This document shows positions 48,681 to 61,039 of a stretch of DNA of 64,000 nucleotides, piece after piece. Both the position numbers and the translations under genes were made by a program. Within the stretch, counting starts at the first letter, position 1. Every line of letters starts with the position of its first letter. Origin of the DNA: an uncultured Pelagibacteraceae bacterium (GTDB lineage: Bacteria > Pseudomonadota > Alphaproteobacteria > Pelagibacterales > Pelagibacteraceae); assembly GCA_902540785.1 (NCBI GenBank), contig CACBOA010000003.1, positions 1-64,000 of the forward strand, written 5' to 3'. The notes below the pieces were generated by a model. It had not been told where the DNA came from, searched no databases, and was given only the letters and a program-made list of their open reading frames with translations.

Positions 48681-50732
48681 ATGGATATTAAAAGAAATTA
48701 TGAATATTTATTGTCTGATTTAAGTTCTCTAAAAGGAGTAGGTACAAAGACATCAAATTTGTTAAAAAAGAAAAAAATAAATACTATTTTTGATCTTTTA
48801 TGGAAATTACCAAAATCTTATACAGATCGGAGTTTATCATCAAAAATTGAAAATTTAAAAATAGATGAAGTACAAACTATTACTATAATCCCACAAAAAT
48901 ATTCATTTCCTAGAGTAAGAAACTTACCAAATCGAGTTTTATGCAAAGATGATACTGGTGAAATAGATTGTGTTTTTTTTAATAGTTATGAGGGATATAT
49001 TAAAAAGATACTGCCTATTGGAAAAGAAATTACAATTAGTGGTAAGATTAAATATTTTAGGAACAAATATCAATTAACAAATCCGAAATATGTTTCAGAG
49101 GACTCATCTATTATAAAACAAAAACATAATAGTTATTCATTGACTGATGGTATTAGTGAAAAGGTTTATAATAAGATAATGTTACAAATAATTAAAAATT
49201 TACCTAAAATCGATGAATGGCACTCAAAAAAAATATTAAAAAAGTTTGATAATATTGGATGGAATGACTCAATCAAAAAGTTACATGAACCCGAAAATAT
49301 TGGTAAATTTAAAGAACACTTTTATCAAAGACTCGCATTTGATGAGATTTTTTCAACTTTTTTAGTAAACTCAGAAATTAGAAAAAAAATAAAGAAAATT
49401 AAAAAAACAAAAAAAAAATTTGATCTTAAAAAACAAAATGAAATAGTATCTAATTTAGAGTTTTCATTAACCAGTGACCAAATTAAAACATTAAATGAGA
49501 TCAATAATGATTTATGTTCAGATAATAAAATGTTTAGGTTGCTTCAAGGAGATGTTGGCAGTGGAAAAACAATAGTATCTTTGTTATCTGCATTCAATAC
49601 TATTAATTCTGATTTTCAGGTTGCAGTTATGGCACCTACTGAAATTTTGTCTAGACAACACTTTTTATTAGCAAAGAAAATATTTCCAGAAAATATTAAA
49701 ATTGAGTTACTTTCTGGAAAATCAACCTATAAAAATAAAAAGATTATTTTAGATAAACTTTTAAAAAAAGAGATTGATATAATTTTTGGAACACATGCTT
49801 TATTTCAAAAAAAAGTAGAATTTAAAAAACTAGGATTAATAATAATTGACGAACAACATAAATTTGGGGTTAATCAAAGAAAAAAATTATCTGATAAAGC
49901 TGGAAAAGATTGCGATGTTCTTTTAATGACGGCTACACCAATTCCACGTACTTTAACAATGACTATTTATGGTGATATGGACCTTTCAATTATAAGAGAA
50001 AAGCCTAATAGTCGAAAACCTGTAAAAACTTATAGTAAACTAGAAAGCAAGATTGAAGATGTGATAAAATTCATTAAAAAAGAAATTAAACTTGGAAACC
50101 AAATTTTCTGGGTATGTCCATTAATAGAGGAATCTAAAAAAATTGACCATACCTCAGCAATTAAAAAGTTTGAATATCTAAAAAAAATATTTCCTAATGA
50201 GGTTTATTTACTTCATGGAAAAACAACCAATGAGGAAAAAGAAAAAATTCTGAATAAATTTTTAAGAAATGAATTTAAAATTTTAGTTTCAACTACTATC
50301 ATTGAGGTTGGTATAGATTTTCCTAATGCAAATGTAATTATAATTGAAAATGCAAATAAATTTGGTTTGTCTCAATTACATCAGCTTAGAGGTAGAGTTG
50401 GAAGAGGTAACAAAGAATCTTCATGTGTATTAATGTTTAAGTCAAATCTAAGTGATAATGCTAAAAAAAGAATCAATATATTAAAAGGATCAAATGATGG
50501 TTTTGAAATATCTGAGGAGGATATGAAGTTAAGAGGTTTTGGAGATATTCTTGGCTTTAAACAAAGTGGAGTCAAAAACTTTAAATTAGCCGATCCTATA
50601 CATAATCATAATCTTTTTATTTTAGCAGAAAAAGAAATTAAAAGAATAGAAAATGAAAAAGAAGACATAAGTAAATTTAAGCCATTAATTAAATTATATG
50701 ATCGAGCAGATATAATTAATGATATTGTTTAA
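48681..50732 (+). CDS. recG: ATP-dependent DNA helicase RecG
   Basis: LSSLKGVGTKTSNLLKK, LLQGDVGSGKTIVSLLSA, LIIIDEQHKFGVNQR, LMTATPIPRTLTMTIYGDMDLS, QLRGRVGRG. Confidence 0.97.
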   Translation: MDIKRNYEYLLSDLSSLKGVGTKTSNLLKKKKINTIFDLLWKLPKSYTDRSLSSKIENLKIDEVQTITIIPQKYSFPRVRNLPNRVLCKDDTGEIDCVFFNSYEGYIKKILPIGKEITISGKIKYFRNKYQLTNPKYVSEDSSIIKQKHNSYSLTDGISEKVYNKIMLQIIKNLPKIDEWHSKKILKKFDNIGWNDSIKKLHEPENIGKFKEHFYQRLAFDEIFSTFLVNSEIRKKIKKIKKTKKKFDLKKQNEIVSNLEFSLTSDQIKTLNEINNDLCSDNKMFRLLQGDVGSGKTIVSLLSAFNTINSDFQVAVMAPTEILSRQHFLLAKKIFPENIKIELLSGKSTYKNKKIILDKLLKKEIDIIFGTHALFQKKVEFKKLGLIIIDEQHKFGVNQRKKLSDKAGKDCDVLLMTATPIPRTLTMTIYGDMDLSIIREKPNSRKPVKTYSKLESKIEDVIKFIKKEIKLGNQIFWVCPLIEESKKIDHTSAIKKFEYLKKIFPNEVYLLHGKTTNEEKEKILNKFLRNEFKILVSTTIIEVGIDFPNANVIIIENANKFGLSQLHQLRGRVGRGNKESSCVLMFKSNLSDNAKKRINILKGSNDGFEISEEDMKLRGFGDILGFKQSGVKNFKLADPIHNHNLFILAEKEIKRIENEKEDISKFKPLIKLYDRADIINDIV

Positions 50733-51340
50733 TTCTTACCTGAAGATGTTCCAGCAGAAACAATAAATTTCGACGCTTCCTCAAAAGTCATATCAAGATA
50801 GATTACGTCCTCTATCGGAAACATTAATAAAAATCCACTTGTTGGATTTGGAGTCGTCGGCACAAAAACATTAATCAATTTTTTATTAGTTTTTTTTGCC
50901 ATTTCGCCAGTATTTTCTTTTGTTGCAAAACCTACAGCCCACACACCTTTTCTGGGATATTCAATCAAAACTACACTTTTTTTATCGTTGTCTTTTTTTG
51001 AAAATGTTTCTGTCATTTGAACTATGGCAGAATAAATGGTTCTTAAAAATGGAATTCTTTTAAAAAGATCATCAATAAGTTTTAAAATTCGTTTTCCTAA
51101 AAAAGATAAAGATAAACCTCCAACAATAGTTATAAATATTAGTGAAATTAAAATTTCTATACCTGGAATTTCATATGGTAGATAACTATTTGGATTAATA
51201 TTTTCAGGTAAAATTTTAGAAGAAAGACCAATTAGAACTTTACTAAGGTATAAGGTAAAACCTATCGGAATAAGAACAACTACTCCTGTAATGAAATAGT
51301 TTCTTAAAAGTAAAGTTATTGATTTTTTCTTTTTTGACAT
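50729..51340 (-). CDS. DUF502 family membrane protein
   Basis: LLRNYFITGVVVLIPIGFTLYLSKVL, RIPFLRTIYSAIVQMTETFS, VFVPTTPNPTSGFLLMFP. Confidence 0.92.
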   Translation of the reverse strand: MSKKKKSITLLLRNYFITGVVVLIPIGFTLYLSKVLIGLSSKILPENINPNSYLPYEIPGIEILISLIFITIVGGLSLSFLGKRILKLIDDLFKRIPFLRTIYSAIVQMTETFSKKDNDKKSVVLIEYPRKGVWAVGFATKENTGEMAKKTNKKLINVFVPTTPNPTSGFLLMFPIEDVIYLDMTFEEASKFIVSAGTSSGKN

Positions 51341-51342
51341 AT

Positions 51343-51420
51343 TTAATTAAAACTTGAATAAATAACAAAAATAATTGCAATTATAAATAACACTAATAAA
51401 ATTTTGTTATTTAGATTCAT
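51343..51420 (-). CDS. possible 25-aa single-TM microprotein MNLNNKILLVLFIIAIIFVIYSSFN
   Basis: Complete ATG-to-TAA frame filling the gap between DUF502 and the M48 gene; short cytosolic head plus ~15 hydrophobic residues. Confidence 0.4.
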   Translation of the reverse strand: MNLNNKILLVLFIIAIIFVIYSSFN

Positions 51421-51450
51421 GCATAAATATAATATCAATGTTAAAGAAAA

Positions 51451-52278
51451 ATGAATAGAAGAAAATTTTTATCCTATGTTGGCTGTAGTTGTGGCGGTTT
51501 TATTCTCAATTCATGCGCAACAGCACCTATTACTGAAAGAAAACAGTTAAGTATAATTCCCGAAGCAAAATTAAATGCTCAAGCAGCAAAAATCTATGAA
51601 AAAGTTAAGAAAAAAGAAAAATTAAGCAAAGATACTAAAACAATAAATCTAATAAAAAATATTGGACAAAAGATGGAGGATTCGATTAGTGAATATTTTT
51701 ATCAATCTAAATTAGATGATCCTACAAAATATTTTGATTGGGAATATATACTAATTGAAAATAAAAAAGTCAGGAATGCCTGGTGTATGCCAGGTGGTAA
51801 AATTGCAGTTTACACAGGTATATTAGATGTTACCAAAAATAAAAATGGTCTAGCTGCAGTAATGGGACACGAAATTGCTCATGCAGTAGCAAAGCATTCA
51901 GTAGAAAGAGCAAGCAGGGGAACATTATTGAATGTTGGCACTAAAATTATTGATATTGCAAGTGGAGGAGTTTTGTCAGATATAAATAGAACTACAGGTA
52001 TGGATACTGTAGGACTATTATCTCAATTAGGAATAATGAACCCTTTTAATAGAAAACAAGAGAGTGAAGCTGATTATCTCGGTATGATTTTTTCCTCTTT
52101 ATCTGGTTATGATATTAGAGAAACTCCAAAGATTTGGGAAAGAATGAAAGAATATAACAAAGGTCAAACTCCACCAGAATTTATGAGCACGCATCCTTCA
52201 CCTGAAAATAGAATTAAAAAAATAAATGAGTGGACAAATCAAATACTTTTAGAATACCCACCACTTAAGATTTCTTAA
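51451..52278 (+). CDS. M48 family metallopeptidase, putative lipoprotein
   Basis: MNRRKFLSYVGCSCGGFILNSCATAP export signal with Cys; VMGHEIAHAVAKHSVER zinc motif; NRKQESEADYLGM. Confidence 0.93.
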   Translation: MNRRKFLSYVGCSCGGFILNSCATAPITERKQLSIIPEAKLNAQAAKIYEKVKKKEKLSKDTKTINLIKNIGQKMEDSISEYFYQSKLDDPTKYFDWEYILIENKKVRNAWCMPGGKIAVYTGILDVTKNKNGLAAVMGHEIAHAVAKHSVERASRGTLLNVGTKIIDIASGGVLSDINRTTGMDTVGLLSQLGIMNPFNRKQESEADYLGMIFSSLSGYDIRETPKIWERMKEYNKGQTPPEFMSTHPSPENRIKKINEWTNQILLEYPPLKIS

Positions 52279-52282
52279 GATT

Positions 52283-52358
<76 letters not shown>

Positions 52359-52440
52359 AAATCAAATATCGATTGAGATGTATATACATAATTATAAGAA
52401 TAATTCAAATGGCAATTTGTGAGACAAAAAAGTTAATTAA

Positions 52441-53553
52441 CTACAACTTATCTATATATTTATCATGAAATTCCTTAAATGTGCCATTGCGGATATTTTT
52501 CCTTATTAGTGACATTAATTCTTGATAGAAGTTAATATTATGTAAAGTTAATAACATTGAACCAAGAATTTCATTTGTATTAAACAAATGATTTAAGTAG
52601 CTTTTAGAATATTTATTTAGATCAAGATTTTTTACCGCTGGATCAAGAGGAGAATCATCATTTTGATATTTGCTATTTCTAATATTAACTCTTCCATTCC
52701 ATGTAAAAGCTAAACCAGTTCTTCCAGATCTTGTTGGTAAAACACAATCAAACATATCAATACCTCTCATTACAGCTCCTAAGATATCAGATGGAGTACC
52801 AACACCCATTAAATAATGAGGTTTTTCATATGGGAGAATATCTTTTAGAATATCTAATACCCCAAACATTTCTTTTTGTGTCTCACCTACAGCCAATCCA
52901 CCAACAGCATATCCATCAAATTCTATGTTTGTTAGTTCTTTCAAAGATTGTTTTCTCAAATCCTCAAATAATCCTCCTTGAATAATTCCAAATAATGCTT
53001 TGTGAGGATTTCGTCCAAAAGCTTTCTTAGATCTTTCAGCCCAATACAAAGATAATTTCATAGAATCATTTATCAAATCATAATCTTTCGTATTTTTGGG
53101 ACATTCATCCATTATCATACAAATATCTGAATTAAGACCTAATTGAATTTCAATACTTTTTTCTGGACTTAAAATAAATTTTTTTCCATCTATATGTGAA
53201 TTAAAAATTGCACCTTTTTCCCTGTCAATTTTATTTAATTTTGAAAGAGACATAACCTGAAAACCTCCTGAGTCTGTAAGTATAGGTAGGTCGCAATTCA
53301 TAAATTTGTGTAAGCCACCTACTCTTTCAATTCTTTCTACACCAGGTCTGATCATTAAATGGTATGTATTACAAAGGATTATTTCTGAATTAGTTTTCTT
53401 AATATCACTAATTGTACAAGCTTTAACTGTTGCCTGCGTACCTACAGGCATAAAAGCTGGGGTGTGTATATCACCTCTATGTGTTTTTATTACACCTTCT
53501 CTAGCATAACCATCAGTTTTGGAAACCTCAAAAGCAAATTTTTTGATATCCAT
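52441..53553 (-). CDS. tgt: queuine tRNA-ribosyltransferase
   Basis: GDIHTPAFMPVGTQATVKA, LCNTYHLMIRPG, LTDSGGFQVMSLSKL, DMFDCVLPTRSGRTGLAFTWNGRVNIRNSKY. Confidence 0.97.
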   Translation of the reverse strand: MDIKKFAFEVSKTDGYAREGVIKTHRGDIHTPAFMPVGTQATVKACTISDIKKTNSEIILCNTYHLMIRPGVERIERVGGLHKFMNCDLPILTDSGGFQVMSLSKLNKIDREKGAIFNSHIDGKKFILSPEKSIEIQLGLNSDICMIMDECPKNTKDYDLINDSMKLSLYWAERSKKAFGRNPHKALFGIIQGGLFEDLRKQSLKELTNIEFDGYAVGGLAVGETQKEMFGVLDILKDILPYEKPHYLMGVGTPSDILGAVMRGIDMFDCVLPTRSGRTGLAFTWNGRVNIRNSKYQNDDSPLDPAVKNLDLNKYSKSYLNHLFNTNEILGSMLLTLHNINFYQELMSLIRKNIRNGTFKEFHDKYIDKL

Positions 53554-53566
53554 TTAAAAATTATGA

Positions 53567-54121
53567 TTATTTAAAACTTATAATCTTATCTGGATCACTT
53601 ACCGCCCCATTATTATTTTCATCTCCTCTTTTAATTTTGTCAACAAATTCCATGCCCTCAATAACTTTTCCAAAAACTGTGTATTGCTTATCTAGAAAAG
53701 GTGCAGGCTTAAAACATATAAAAAACTGACTATTGGCACTGTTAGGGTTTGAGGATCTAGCCATGGATAAAGTTCCTCTATCATGTGGAAGATTACTAAA
53801 TTCTTGATTTAGGTCAGGTAGATCTGATCCACCCATTCCAGCCATACTTAAATTAAAATCTTTAGAATTTGAGTTTCCAAACTTTACATCTCCTGTTTGT
53901 GCCATGAAACCATCTATCACTCTATGAAAAACAACTCCATCATATTTACCGACTGATGCTAATTCTTTAATTCGTTTTACGTGATTTGGGGCAACATCAT
54001 CAAATAATTCTATTTTAACATCACCATCTTTAAGTTTTAAGATCATTATATTTTCCTCCGATATTGATTGATTAATTAATACAAAAAATAAAAAAAATAA
54101 TTTTAAACTTATCTTAAACAT
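53567..54121 (-). CDS. peptidyl-prolyl cis-trans isomerase (cyclophilin), probably exported
   Basis: VVFHRVIDGFMAQTGDVKFGN, RGTLSMARSSNPNSANSQFFICF; hydrophobic leader. Confidence 0.95.
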   Translation of the reverse strand: MFKISLKLFFLFFVLINQSISEENIMILKLKDGDVKIELFDDVAPNHVKRIKELASVGKYDGVVFHRVIDGFMAQTGDVKFGNSNSKDFNLSMAGMGGSDLPDLNQEFSNLPHDRGTLSMARSSNPNSANSQFFICFKPAPFLDKQYTVFGKVIEGMEFVDKIKRGDENNNGAVSDPDKIISFK

Positions 54122-54608
54122 ATTTTCTTTCTAAAGCTTTTATAGTGCTTTTAGTTGTAAATTTTTTAATATTACCTTTTAATTTTACAATTTCTTTTAC
54201 AAATTTTGATGAAATAATTTGATTTTCAACGTCAGACATTAAAAAGACAGTTTCTATACTATTATTAAGTTTTCTATTCATTCCAGCAAGTTGAAACTCA
54301 TATTCAAAATCTGAAGCTGCTCTAAGCCCTCTTAGTATAATGTTGGCTTTATTTTTTTTACATAAATCAGTTGTTAATGTATTAAAAGCGATTACATCAA
54401 TTTTATTTTTACTAAGCTTTAAATCAGAAAAAAGTGCTTTTTTAACAATCTCTATTCTCTCATCAATATCAAATAAATAATTTTTATTATCAACATCAGA
54501 AACTGCAACTATTATCTTATTAAATAATTTTAATCCTTTCTTAATAACGTCTATATGACCATAAGTAATTGGATCAAAGGTTCCTGGATAAATTGCAATT
54601 TTAGTCAT
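54114..54608 (-). CDS. coaD: pantetheine-phosphate adenylyltransferase
   Basis: AIYPGTFDPITYGHIDVIKKG, ILRGLRAASDFEYEFQLAGMNRKL. Confidence 0.97.
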   Translation of the reverse strand: MTKIAIYPGTFDPITYGHIDVIKKGLKLFNKIIVAVSDVDNKNYLFDIDERIEIVKKALFSDLKLSKNKIDVIAFNTLTTDLCKKNKANIILRGLRAASDFEYEFQLAGMNRKLNNSIETVFLMSDVENQIISSKFVKEIVKLKGNIKKFTTKSTIKALERKYV

Positions 54609-57184
54609 TAAATTAAATTATCATCAATTTTATTTGCTGAAACTACTTTTTCTTCACCTGATAATTTAATTATTCTTACACCTTGTGTATTTCTTCCAGC
54701 GGTTCTAATCTCTTTCACAGCTACTCTTATAACTCTACCTTTGTTTGTTGATATTAGAATTTCATCTCCCTCAAATACAGGAAAAGATGAAGAGATATCT
54801 CCATTTCTTGGTGAATTAACAATTCCTATTATACCCTTACCACCTCTATTCGTAACTCTGTAATCAGTATGCAATGTCTTCTTTCCAAACCCATTTTCCG
54901 TAATTGATAAAATAAATTTTTCTTTAGCTTTAATTTCGGATTTTTCATCTTTGTTTTTTTTTCCATTCTTACTATATTTATCGTTATCAATTATAGATAA
55001 TGAAACAATTTGATCATTTGGTGATAAAACAATACCTTTAATCCCTTTTGAGGATCTACCCTTAAAAACTCTCAATTTTTTTGACTCAAATCTAATACAC
55101 TTTCCAAATTTGGTGCTTAGTATTACGTCTTGATCTTCTTTACAAATTTTTACACCAACAATTTTGTCATTATTATCCAATTTCATTGCAATTTTACCTG
55201 CCGTATTAATTGAGGAAAAATCCTCTAAACTATTTTTTCTAATCTTCCCATTGGCTGTAGCAAATACTATCTGGTAGTTCTTTAATTCATTGTCCTCAGG
55301 AAATGGCATTATAGAGCTTATAGATTGATGACTTTTGAGAGGTAAAATATTGAATAAGGATTTTCCTTTAGAGGATGAGGATCCAACTGGTATTTTCCAT
55401 GCTTTAATTCTGTAAACAAGGCCTTCAGTAGAAAAAAACAAAACAGAGGTATGAGTATTAACCGATAGTGTTTGGACAACAGAGTCTTCATTTCTCGTTG
55501 TAATACCAGTTTTTCCTTTTCCTCCTCTTTTTTGTTGTTTTATATTATTTAAAGATCCTCTTTTAATGTAGCCTTGAAGAGTAACAGTAATAATAACAGA
55601 CTCTTTTTGAATAGTTTCCTCAATATCATAATTTAGAACAGCATCGATAATATCTGTTCTTCTTTTAACTGAAAATTTTTCTTTTATATCATTTAATTCA
55701 TTGCTAATTACATTTAACAATTCTTTTTTTGAAGAAATAATTTTTTTATATTTTTTTATTAATTCAGAAAGTTTTTTAATTTCAATTTCTATTTCATTGA
55801 TACCCAATGCAGTTAGTTTTTGTAATCTTAATTCTAAAATTGAATTAACTTGAATTTCAGACAAAGAATACATTCCTTTAGAAGTTTTGTTTTCAATTAA
55901 ATTTAACATCTTTAATGATTTATTTATTTTCCATTTAATTTTAAGAAGTGAGCTTTTTGCTTCTTCAGGATTTTTTGATGATCTTATAATTTTTATAACT
56001 TTATCTAAATTTTCAACTGACACAGACAAACCAATCAATATATGTGCTCTTTCTTCAGCTTTATTTAAATCAAATTTTGTTTTTTTGATTACTACACTTT
56101 CTCTAAAATTTAAAAAATGGGATAAAAAATCTTTTAAATTACAAGTAATAGGTTTTCCCTCAACTATTGCTAAAGTATTAAAACCAAAAGAGCTTTCTAT
56201 TTGAGTATTTTTATATAATTGTCTTTTGACTGTCTCCGGTTCAACACCAGTTCTTAAATCTATAGATACTCTTATACCTTCCCTATTGGACTCATCTCTT
56301 ATATCTCTTATGCCTTCTATTTTTTTCTCTCTTACCAATTGAGCTATTCTCTCATTTAAAACCGACTTGTTAACTTGATACGGAATGGAAGTTATTACTA
56401 ACCTCTCCCTACCATTCTTCGCTTGTTCAATAGAAATTTGACCACGGACTTTAAAAGAACCTCTTCCTTTAGTGTAACCCTCTTTAATCATATCTTTTCC
56501 AATGATTACCCCACCCGTTGGAAAATCAGGACCAGGTATAAATTTCATTAATTGCTTAACAGTAATGTCCTTATTTTCAATTAATGCTAAAGTTCCATCT
56601 ATTATTTCTCCCAAATTATGAGGTGGAATGCTTGTTGCCATTCCAACCGCTATACCGCCGGCACCATTAACTAAAAGATTAGGATATTGAGCAGGAAGAA
56701 CGCTTGGTTCTTTTTCCGTTTCATCATAATTACTTTTAAAATCAATAGTGTTCTTTTCAATATCATCTATAAGAAACTGGGATACTTTTGAAAGTCTTGT
56801 CTCAGTATATCTCATTGCCGCTGCTGGATCTCCATCTATAGAACCAAAATTTCCTTGCCCTTCAACCAAAGGTAAACTCATTGAAAAATCTTGAACCATC
56901 CGAACTAATGCGTCATATACAGATTGATCTCCATGTGGGTGATATTTACCAATTACATCACCGACTATTCTAGCTGATTTTCTAAATTGTTTTGACCAGT
57001 CATAACCTCCTTTGTACATTGCATATAAAATTCTTCTATGAACAGGTTTTAATCCATCTCTGATATCAGGTAGAGCACGGCTGACAATAACGCTCATTGC
57101 ATAAGATAGATATGACGAGCTCATCTCGTCATGCATAGATATCAACTTAATATTCTTGTCGTTTTGATTTTCAGAATTTTGCAT
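54608..57184 (-). CDS. gyrA: DNA gyrase subunit A
   Basis: [67 protein letters not shown]-terminal GyrA-box repeats. Confidence 0.97.
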   Translation of the reverse strand: MQNSENQNDKNIKLISMHDEMSSSYLSYAMSVIVSRALPDIRDGLKPVHRRILYAMYKGGYDWSKQFRKSARIVGDVIGKYHPHGDQSVYDALVRMVQDFSMSLPLVEGQGNFGSIDGDPAAAMRYTETRLSKVSQFLIDDIEKNTIDFKSNYDETEKEPSVLPAQYPNLLVNGAGGIAVGMATSIPPHNLGEIIDGTLALIENKDITVKQLMKFIPGPDFPTGGVIIGKDMIKEGYTKGRGSFKVRGQISIEQAKNGRERLVITSIPYQVNKSVLNERIAQLVREKKIEGIRDIRDESNREGIRVSIDLRTGVEPETVKRQLYKNTQIESSFGFNTLAIVEGKPITCNLKDFLSHFLNFRESVVIKKTKFDLNKAEERAHILIGLSVSVENLDKVIKIIRSSKNPEEAKSSLLKIKWKINKSLKMLNLIENKTSKGMYSLSEIQVNSILELRLQKLTALGINEIEIEIKKLSELIKKYKKIISSKKELLNVISNELNDIKEKFSVKRRTDIIDAVLNYDIEETIQKESVIITVTLQGYIKRGSLNNIKQQKRGGKGKTGITTRNEDSVVQTLSVNTHTSVLFFSTEGLVYRIKAWKIPVGSSSSKGKSLFNILPLKSHQSISSIMPFPEDNELKNYQIVFATANGKIRKNSLEDFSSINTAGKIAMKLDNNDKIVGVKICKEDQDVILSTKFGKCIRFESKKLRVFKGRSSKGIKGIVLSPNDQIVSLSIIDNDKYSKNGKKNKDEKSEIKAKEKFILSITENGFGKKTLHTDYRVTNRGGKGIIGIVNSPRNGDISSSFPVFEGDEILISTNKGRVIRVAVKEIRTAGRNTQGVRIIKLSGEEKVVSANKIDDNLI

Positions 57185-57189
57185 AATTG

Positions 57190-57645
57190 CTAAAATGGAA
57201 TTTCGTCATCCATTTCGTTAGAAATCTGAGACATTTCATCATTATTATTTAATGATTTATTATTATCATTTGCAATACTACCACCAGAATTACCTCCACC
57301 TAACATTGTAAGTGAGGAATTATATCCTTGTATAATTATCTCAGTAGAAAATTTATCTTGGCCTGATTGTTCGTCTTTCCATTTTCTTGTAGACAACTGT
57401 CCCTCAACATAAATTTGAGCTCCTTTTTTAAGATATTGTTGAACAACATTTACAAGACCCTCATTAAATACAACCACACGGTGCCATTCAGTTTTTTCTT
57501 TTTTTTCTCCAGAATTTTTATCTTTCCAGGATTGACTTGTAGCAAGACTAAGTCTTGCAACATTTTTTCCATTTACCATTTGCTTAATTTCAGGATCTGC
57601 GCCCAAACGACCAATTAAAAGTACTTTATTTAAACTACCAGCCAT
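57190..57645 (-). CDS. ssb: single-stranded DNA-binding protein
   Basis: [36 protein letters not shown]; acidic C-term MDDEIPF. Confidence 0.97.
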   Translation of the reverse strand: MAGSLNKVLLIGRLGADPEIKQMVNGKNVARLSLATSQSWKDKNSGEKKEKTEWHRVVVFNEGLVNVVQQYLKKGAQIYVEGQLSTRKWKDEQSGQDKFSTEIIIQGYNSSLTMLGGGNSGGSIANDNNKSLNNNDEMSQISNEMDDEIPF

Positions 57646-57735
57646 AATATTTTAATATTTGTATAATTAATTAATTAGATTTATATCACAATTTACTCTG
57701 AATATTAATTTTATTAGATCAAAGCAATAAGAATT

Positions 57736-60594
57736 ATGATGAAAAAGATACTTATTAAGGGGGCTAAAGAGCACAATCTAAAAAATATTTCATTAGAAAT
57801 TCCTAAAGACAAATTTGTGGTAATAACAGGTCTTTCTGGCTCAGGAAAATCTTCGCTAGCATTCGATACCGTTTATGCAGAAGGACAAAGAAGGTATGTT
57901 GAAAGCTTATCAGCTTATGCACGTCAGTTCTTAGACAAAATGAAAAAACCAAATGTTGATTTAATTGAAGGTTTGAGTCCTGCCATTTCGATTGAGCAAA
58001 AAAATACCTCAAAAAATCCAAGATCAACTGTTGCAACAGTCACTGAAATTTATGATTATATGAGGGTTCTCTATGCAAGAGCGGGAATTCCTTATTCTCC
58101 TTTCACTGGTAAACCAATAGTTTCTCAAACAATTACTCAAATAGTAGATAAAATTAAAGAATTACCAAAAAAATCAACAATCTATTTATTTGCTCCAGTG
58201 GTAAGAGGTCGTAAAGGTGAATACAAAAAAGAAATTTTAGGCTTTAAAAAACGTGGATTTAGGAAAATTAAAATAGATAATAAGCTTTATGATATAGATA
58301 ATGTTCCTGAACTTAATAAAAAAATAAAGCATGATATATATGTTTTAGTTGATAGGATTATATTAAATTCATCTCTAGGTAATCGGTTAGCTGAGGGAAT
58401 CGAAACATCAATAAATTTAGCAAATGGTCTAGTTTTTGTTGAGTATGAAAATGAAACTTTGCCAAAAAAGTTTAGAAAATTAGAAAGATTAATCTTTTCA
58501 ACTAAATTTGCTTGCCCTGAAAGTGGATTTACTATTGAGGAGATTGAACCAAGATTATTTTCTTTTAATAGCCCTTTTGGTGCCTGTGAAGAATGTGAGG
58601 GTATAGGTATAAAACTTAATGTCGACCCTAGCTTAGTTATACCTAATGAAAAAAAATCTATTATTGATGGAGCAATTGAACCATGGGCTAAAACTACTAC
58701 TTTATACTATGCACAAACACTCTCTTCTCTAGCAAAACACTACAATTTTTCTCTCAATGAAAAATGGAATAAACTACCAAAAAAAATAAGAGATATAATA
58801 CTTTATGGTTCTGATGATGAAGAAATAAAATTTAATTATGATGATGGATACGAAAAATATTCACATAAGAAATCATTTGAGGGCGTTATAAATAATCTTG
58901 AACGGAGGTATCTAGAAACTGATAGTGATTGGAAAAGAGAGGAGATATCCCAGTATCAATCAGATACTAAATGTGAAAGATGTAATGGTCATAGACTCAA
59001 AGATGAGGCCCTATGTGTAAAAATAGATGGTTTACATATCAGTGAGGTAACTGAAAAATCAATTTTAGAGGCCTCAAAATGGTTTAAAGAACTTCAGACA
59101 AACCTGAATAAAAAACAATTTAAAATTGCTGAACATATTTTAAAAGAAATAAATGAAAGATTAGATTTTTTATTAAATGTTGGACTTGATTACTTAACTT
59201 TATCAAGAGAGTCAGGAACATTGTCGGGTGGAGAGTCACAGAGGATAAGGCTTGCATCACAAATAGGATCGGGTTTAACAGGTGTTCTCTACGTTTTAGA
59301 TGAACCTTCCATAGGTCTTCATCAAAAAGATAATGTAAAATTAATTAATGCTTTAAAACGATTAAGAGATTTAGGAAATACTGTTATTGTTGTTGAACAT
59401 GATACAGAGACAATGGAGAACGCCGATCACATCATTGATCTTGGTCCCGAAGCCGGTAATAATGGCGGACAAGTTGTAGCGCAAGGAACTTTTAAAGAAA
59501 TAGGTCAAAACAAAGATAGTATCACTGGAAAATATTTATCAAATAAATTTAAAATTATAGTTCCACCGAAAAGAAGATTAGCTAAGAATGGAAGATTTTT
59601 AGAAATTACTGGTGCTACAGGAAATAATTTAGATAACGTAAATTTAAAGATACCTTTAGGAAGTTTAACATGTGTAACTGGAGTATCTGGAAGTGGAAAG
59701 TCTACATTAGTTTTACAAACGCTTTATAATGCCCTGAACCTAACTTTAAATAATAATAAATCTAGAAAAATTCCCAAACCATTTAAAAATTTTAAAGGAA
59801 CGGAATTAATAGATAAAGTTATTGATATTGATCAATCACCTATTGGTCGTACTCCAAGATCAAATCCAGCAACATATACTGGTGCTTTTGGACCAATAAG
59901 AGATTGGTTTACATCTCTACCTGAGTCTAAATCAAGAGGTTACAAACCTGGGAGATTTTCTTTCAATGTTAAAGGCGGAAGATGTGAAGCTTGCGAAGGT
60001 GATGGAGTTATTACATATGAAATGCACTTTCTCCCTGATGTATATATTCAATGTGATGAATGTAAGGGTACAAGATATAACCGTGAAACTTTAGAAATAA
60101 AATTTAAAGATAAAAGTATTGCGGATGTTTTGAATATGACAGTTGATGAAGGATGTGAATATTTTGAAAATATAACAAATATAAAGACCAAATTACTTAC
60201 TCTAAAAAAAGTTGGATTAGGCTATATAAAAATCGGACAACAAGCGACCACACTCTCTGGTGGAGAAGCGCAAAGGATAAAGCTTGCTAAAGAATTATCC
60301 AAAAGATCAACTGGACGTACAATGTATATACTTGATGAACCAACAACTGGTTTACATCAACATGACATAAAAAAATTATTAGAAATTTTGCATACGTTTG
60401 TTGCCCTTGGAAATACTGTAGTTGTAATTGAACATAACCTTGATGTTATAAAAACAGCAGATTATATAGTTGATATGGGCCCCGAGGGTGGAGTTAAAGG
60501 TGGAAAAATTATTGCAGAAGGAAAACCAGAGGATATTTGTAAAATTGATCAAAGTTATACTGGAAAATTCCTTAAACCTTTACTTATTAACTAA
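57736..60594 (+). CDS. uvrA: excinuclease ABC subunit A
   Basis: [41 protein letters not shown]; second Walker [14 protein letters not shown]; zinc motifs CEECEG, CEACEG, CDECKG. Confidence 0.98.
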   Translation: MMKKILIKGAKEHNLKNISLEIPKDKFVVITGLSGSGKSSLAFDTVYAEGQRRYVESLSAYARQFLDKMKKPNVDLIEGLSPAISIEQKNTSKNPRSTVATVTEIYDYMRVLYARAGIPYSPFTGKPIVSQTITQIVDKIKELPKKSTIYLFAPVVRGRKGEYKKEILGFKKRGFRKIKIDNKLYDIDNVPELNKKIKHDIYVLVDRIILNSSLGNRLAEGIETSINLANGLVFVEYENETLPKKFRKLERLIFSTKFACPESGFTIEEIEPRLFSFNSPFGACEECEGIGIKLNVDPSLVIPNEKKSIIDGAIEPWAKTTTLYYAQTLSSLAKHYNFSLNEKWNKLPKKIRDIILYGSDDEEIKFNYDDGYEKYSHKKSFEGVINNLERRYLETDSDWKREEISQYQSDTKCERCNGHRLKDEALCVKIDGLHISEVTEKSILEASKWFKELQTNLNKKQFKIAEHILKEINERLDFLLNVGLDYLTLSRESGTLSGGESQRIRLASQIGSGLTGVLYVLDEPSIGLHQKDNVKLINALKRLRDLGNTVIVVEHDTETMENADHIIDLGPEAGNNGGQVVAQGTFKEIGQNKDSITGKYLSNKFKIIVPPKRRLAKNGRFLEITGATGNNLDNVNLKIPLGSLTCVTGVSGSGKSTLVLQTLYNALNLTLNNNKSRKIPKPFKNFKGTELIDKVIDIDQSPIGRTPRSNPATYTGAFGPIRDWFTSLPESKSRGYKPGRFSFNVKGGRCEACEGDGVITYEMHFLPDVYIQCDECKGTRYNRETLEIKFKDKSIADVLNMTVDEGCEYFENITNIKTKLLTLKKVGLGYIKIGQQATTLSGGEAQRIKLAKELSKRSTGRTMYILDEPTTGLHQHDIKKLLEILHTFVALGNTVVVIEHNLDVIKTADYIVDMGPEGGVKGGKIIAEGKPEDICKIDQSYTGKFLKPLLIN

Positions 60595-60613
60595 ATTAAT
60601 TATAAAAGCGAAA

Positions 60614-61039
60614 ATGAACAATGATCTAGATCAAACAAACAAAGTTTTTAAAGCTATGGGATTAACTATAGAAAATCTTTCAATTTGTTATGGATTATTT
60701 TTGATTATATGGGGAATTATTGTCAGCCTGATAAGTAAATCTGGCTCATTTACCTCCTACATACCCTCTATTTTGGGACTACCCATTTTAATTTTTTCTT
60801 ATTTGGCAATCAAAATTGAAGCCAAGAAAAAAATATTTATGCATTTAGTAGTACTTTTTGGACTTATTATTTTCTTTGGAGGTTTAGATTTTTTAAGATC
60901 AATAATAACTGGAAGTGCTTTTGAAAATACTTGGGCTGATATTTCAAAACTAATGATGTTATTGACAGGCTCTTATTTTACCTTTCAATGTATAAAATCT
61001 TTTATACATGCTAGAAAATCAAGAGAGGCTAATAGTTAA
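60614..61039 (+). CDS. hypothetical integral membrane protein (~141 aa, four TM)
   Basis: NLSICYGLFLIIWGIIVSLI, YIPSILGLPILIFSYLAI, MHLVVLFGLIIFFGGLDFL; ATG at 60614. Confidence 0.75.
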   Translation: MNNDLDQTNKVFKAMGLTIENLSICYGLFLIIWGIIVSLISKSGSFTSYIPSILGLPILIFSYLAIKIEAKKKIFMHLVVLFGLIIFFGGLDFLRSIITGSAFENTWADISKLMMLLTGSYFTFQCIKSFIHARKSREANS

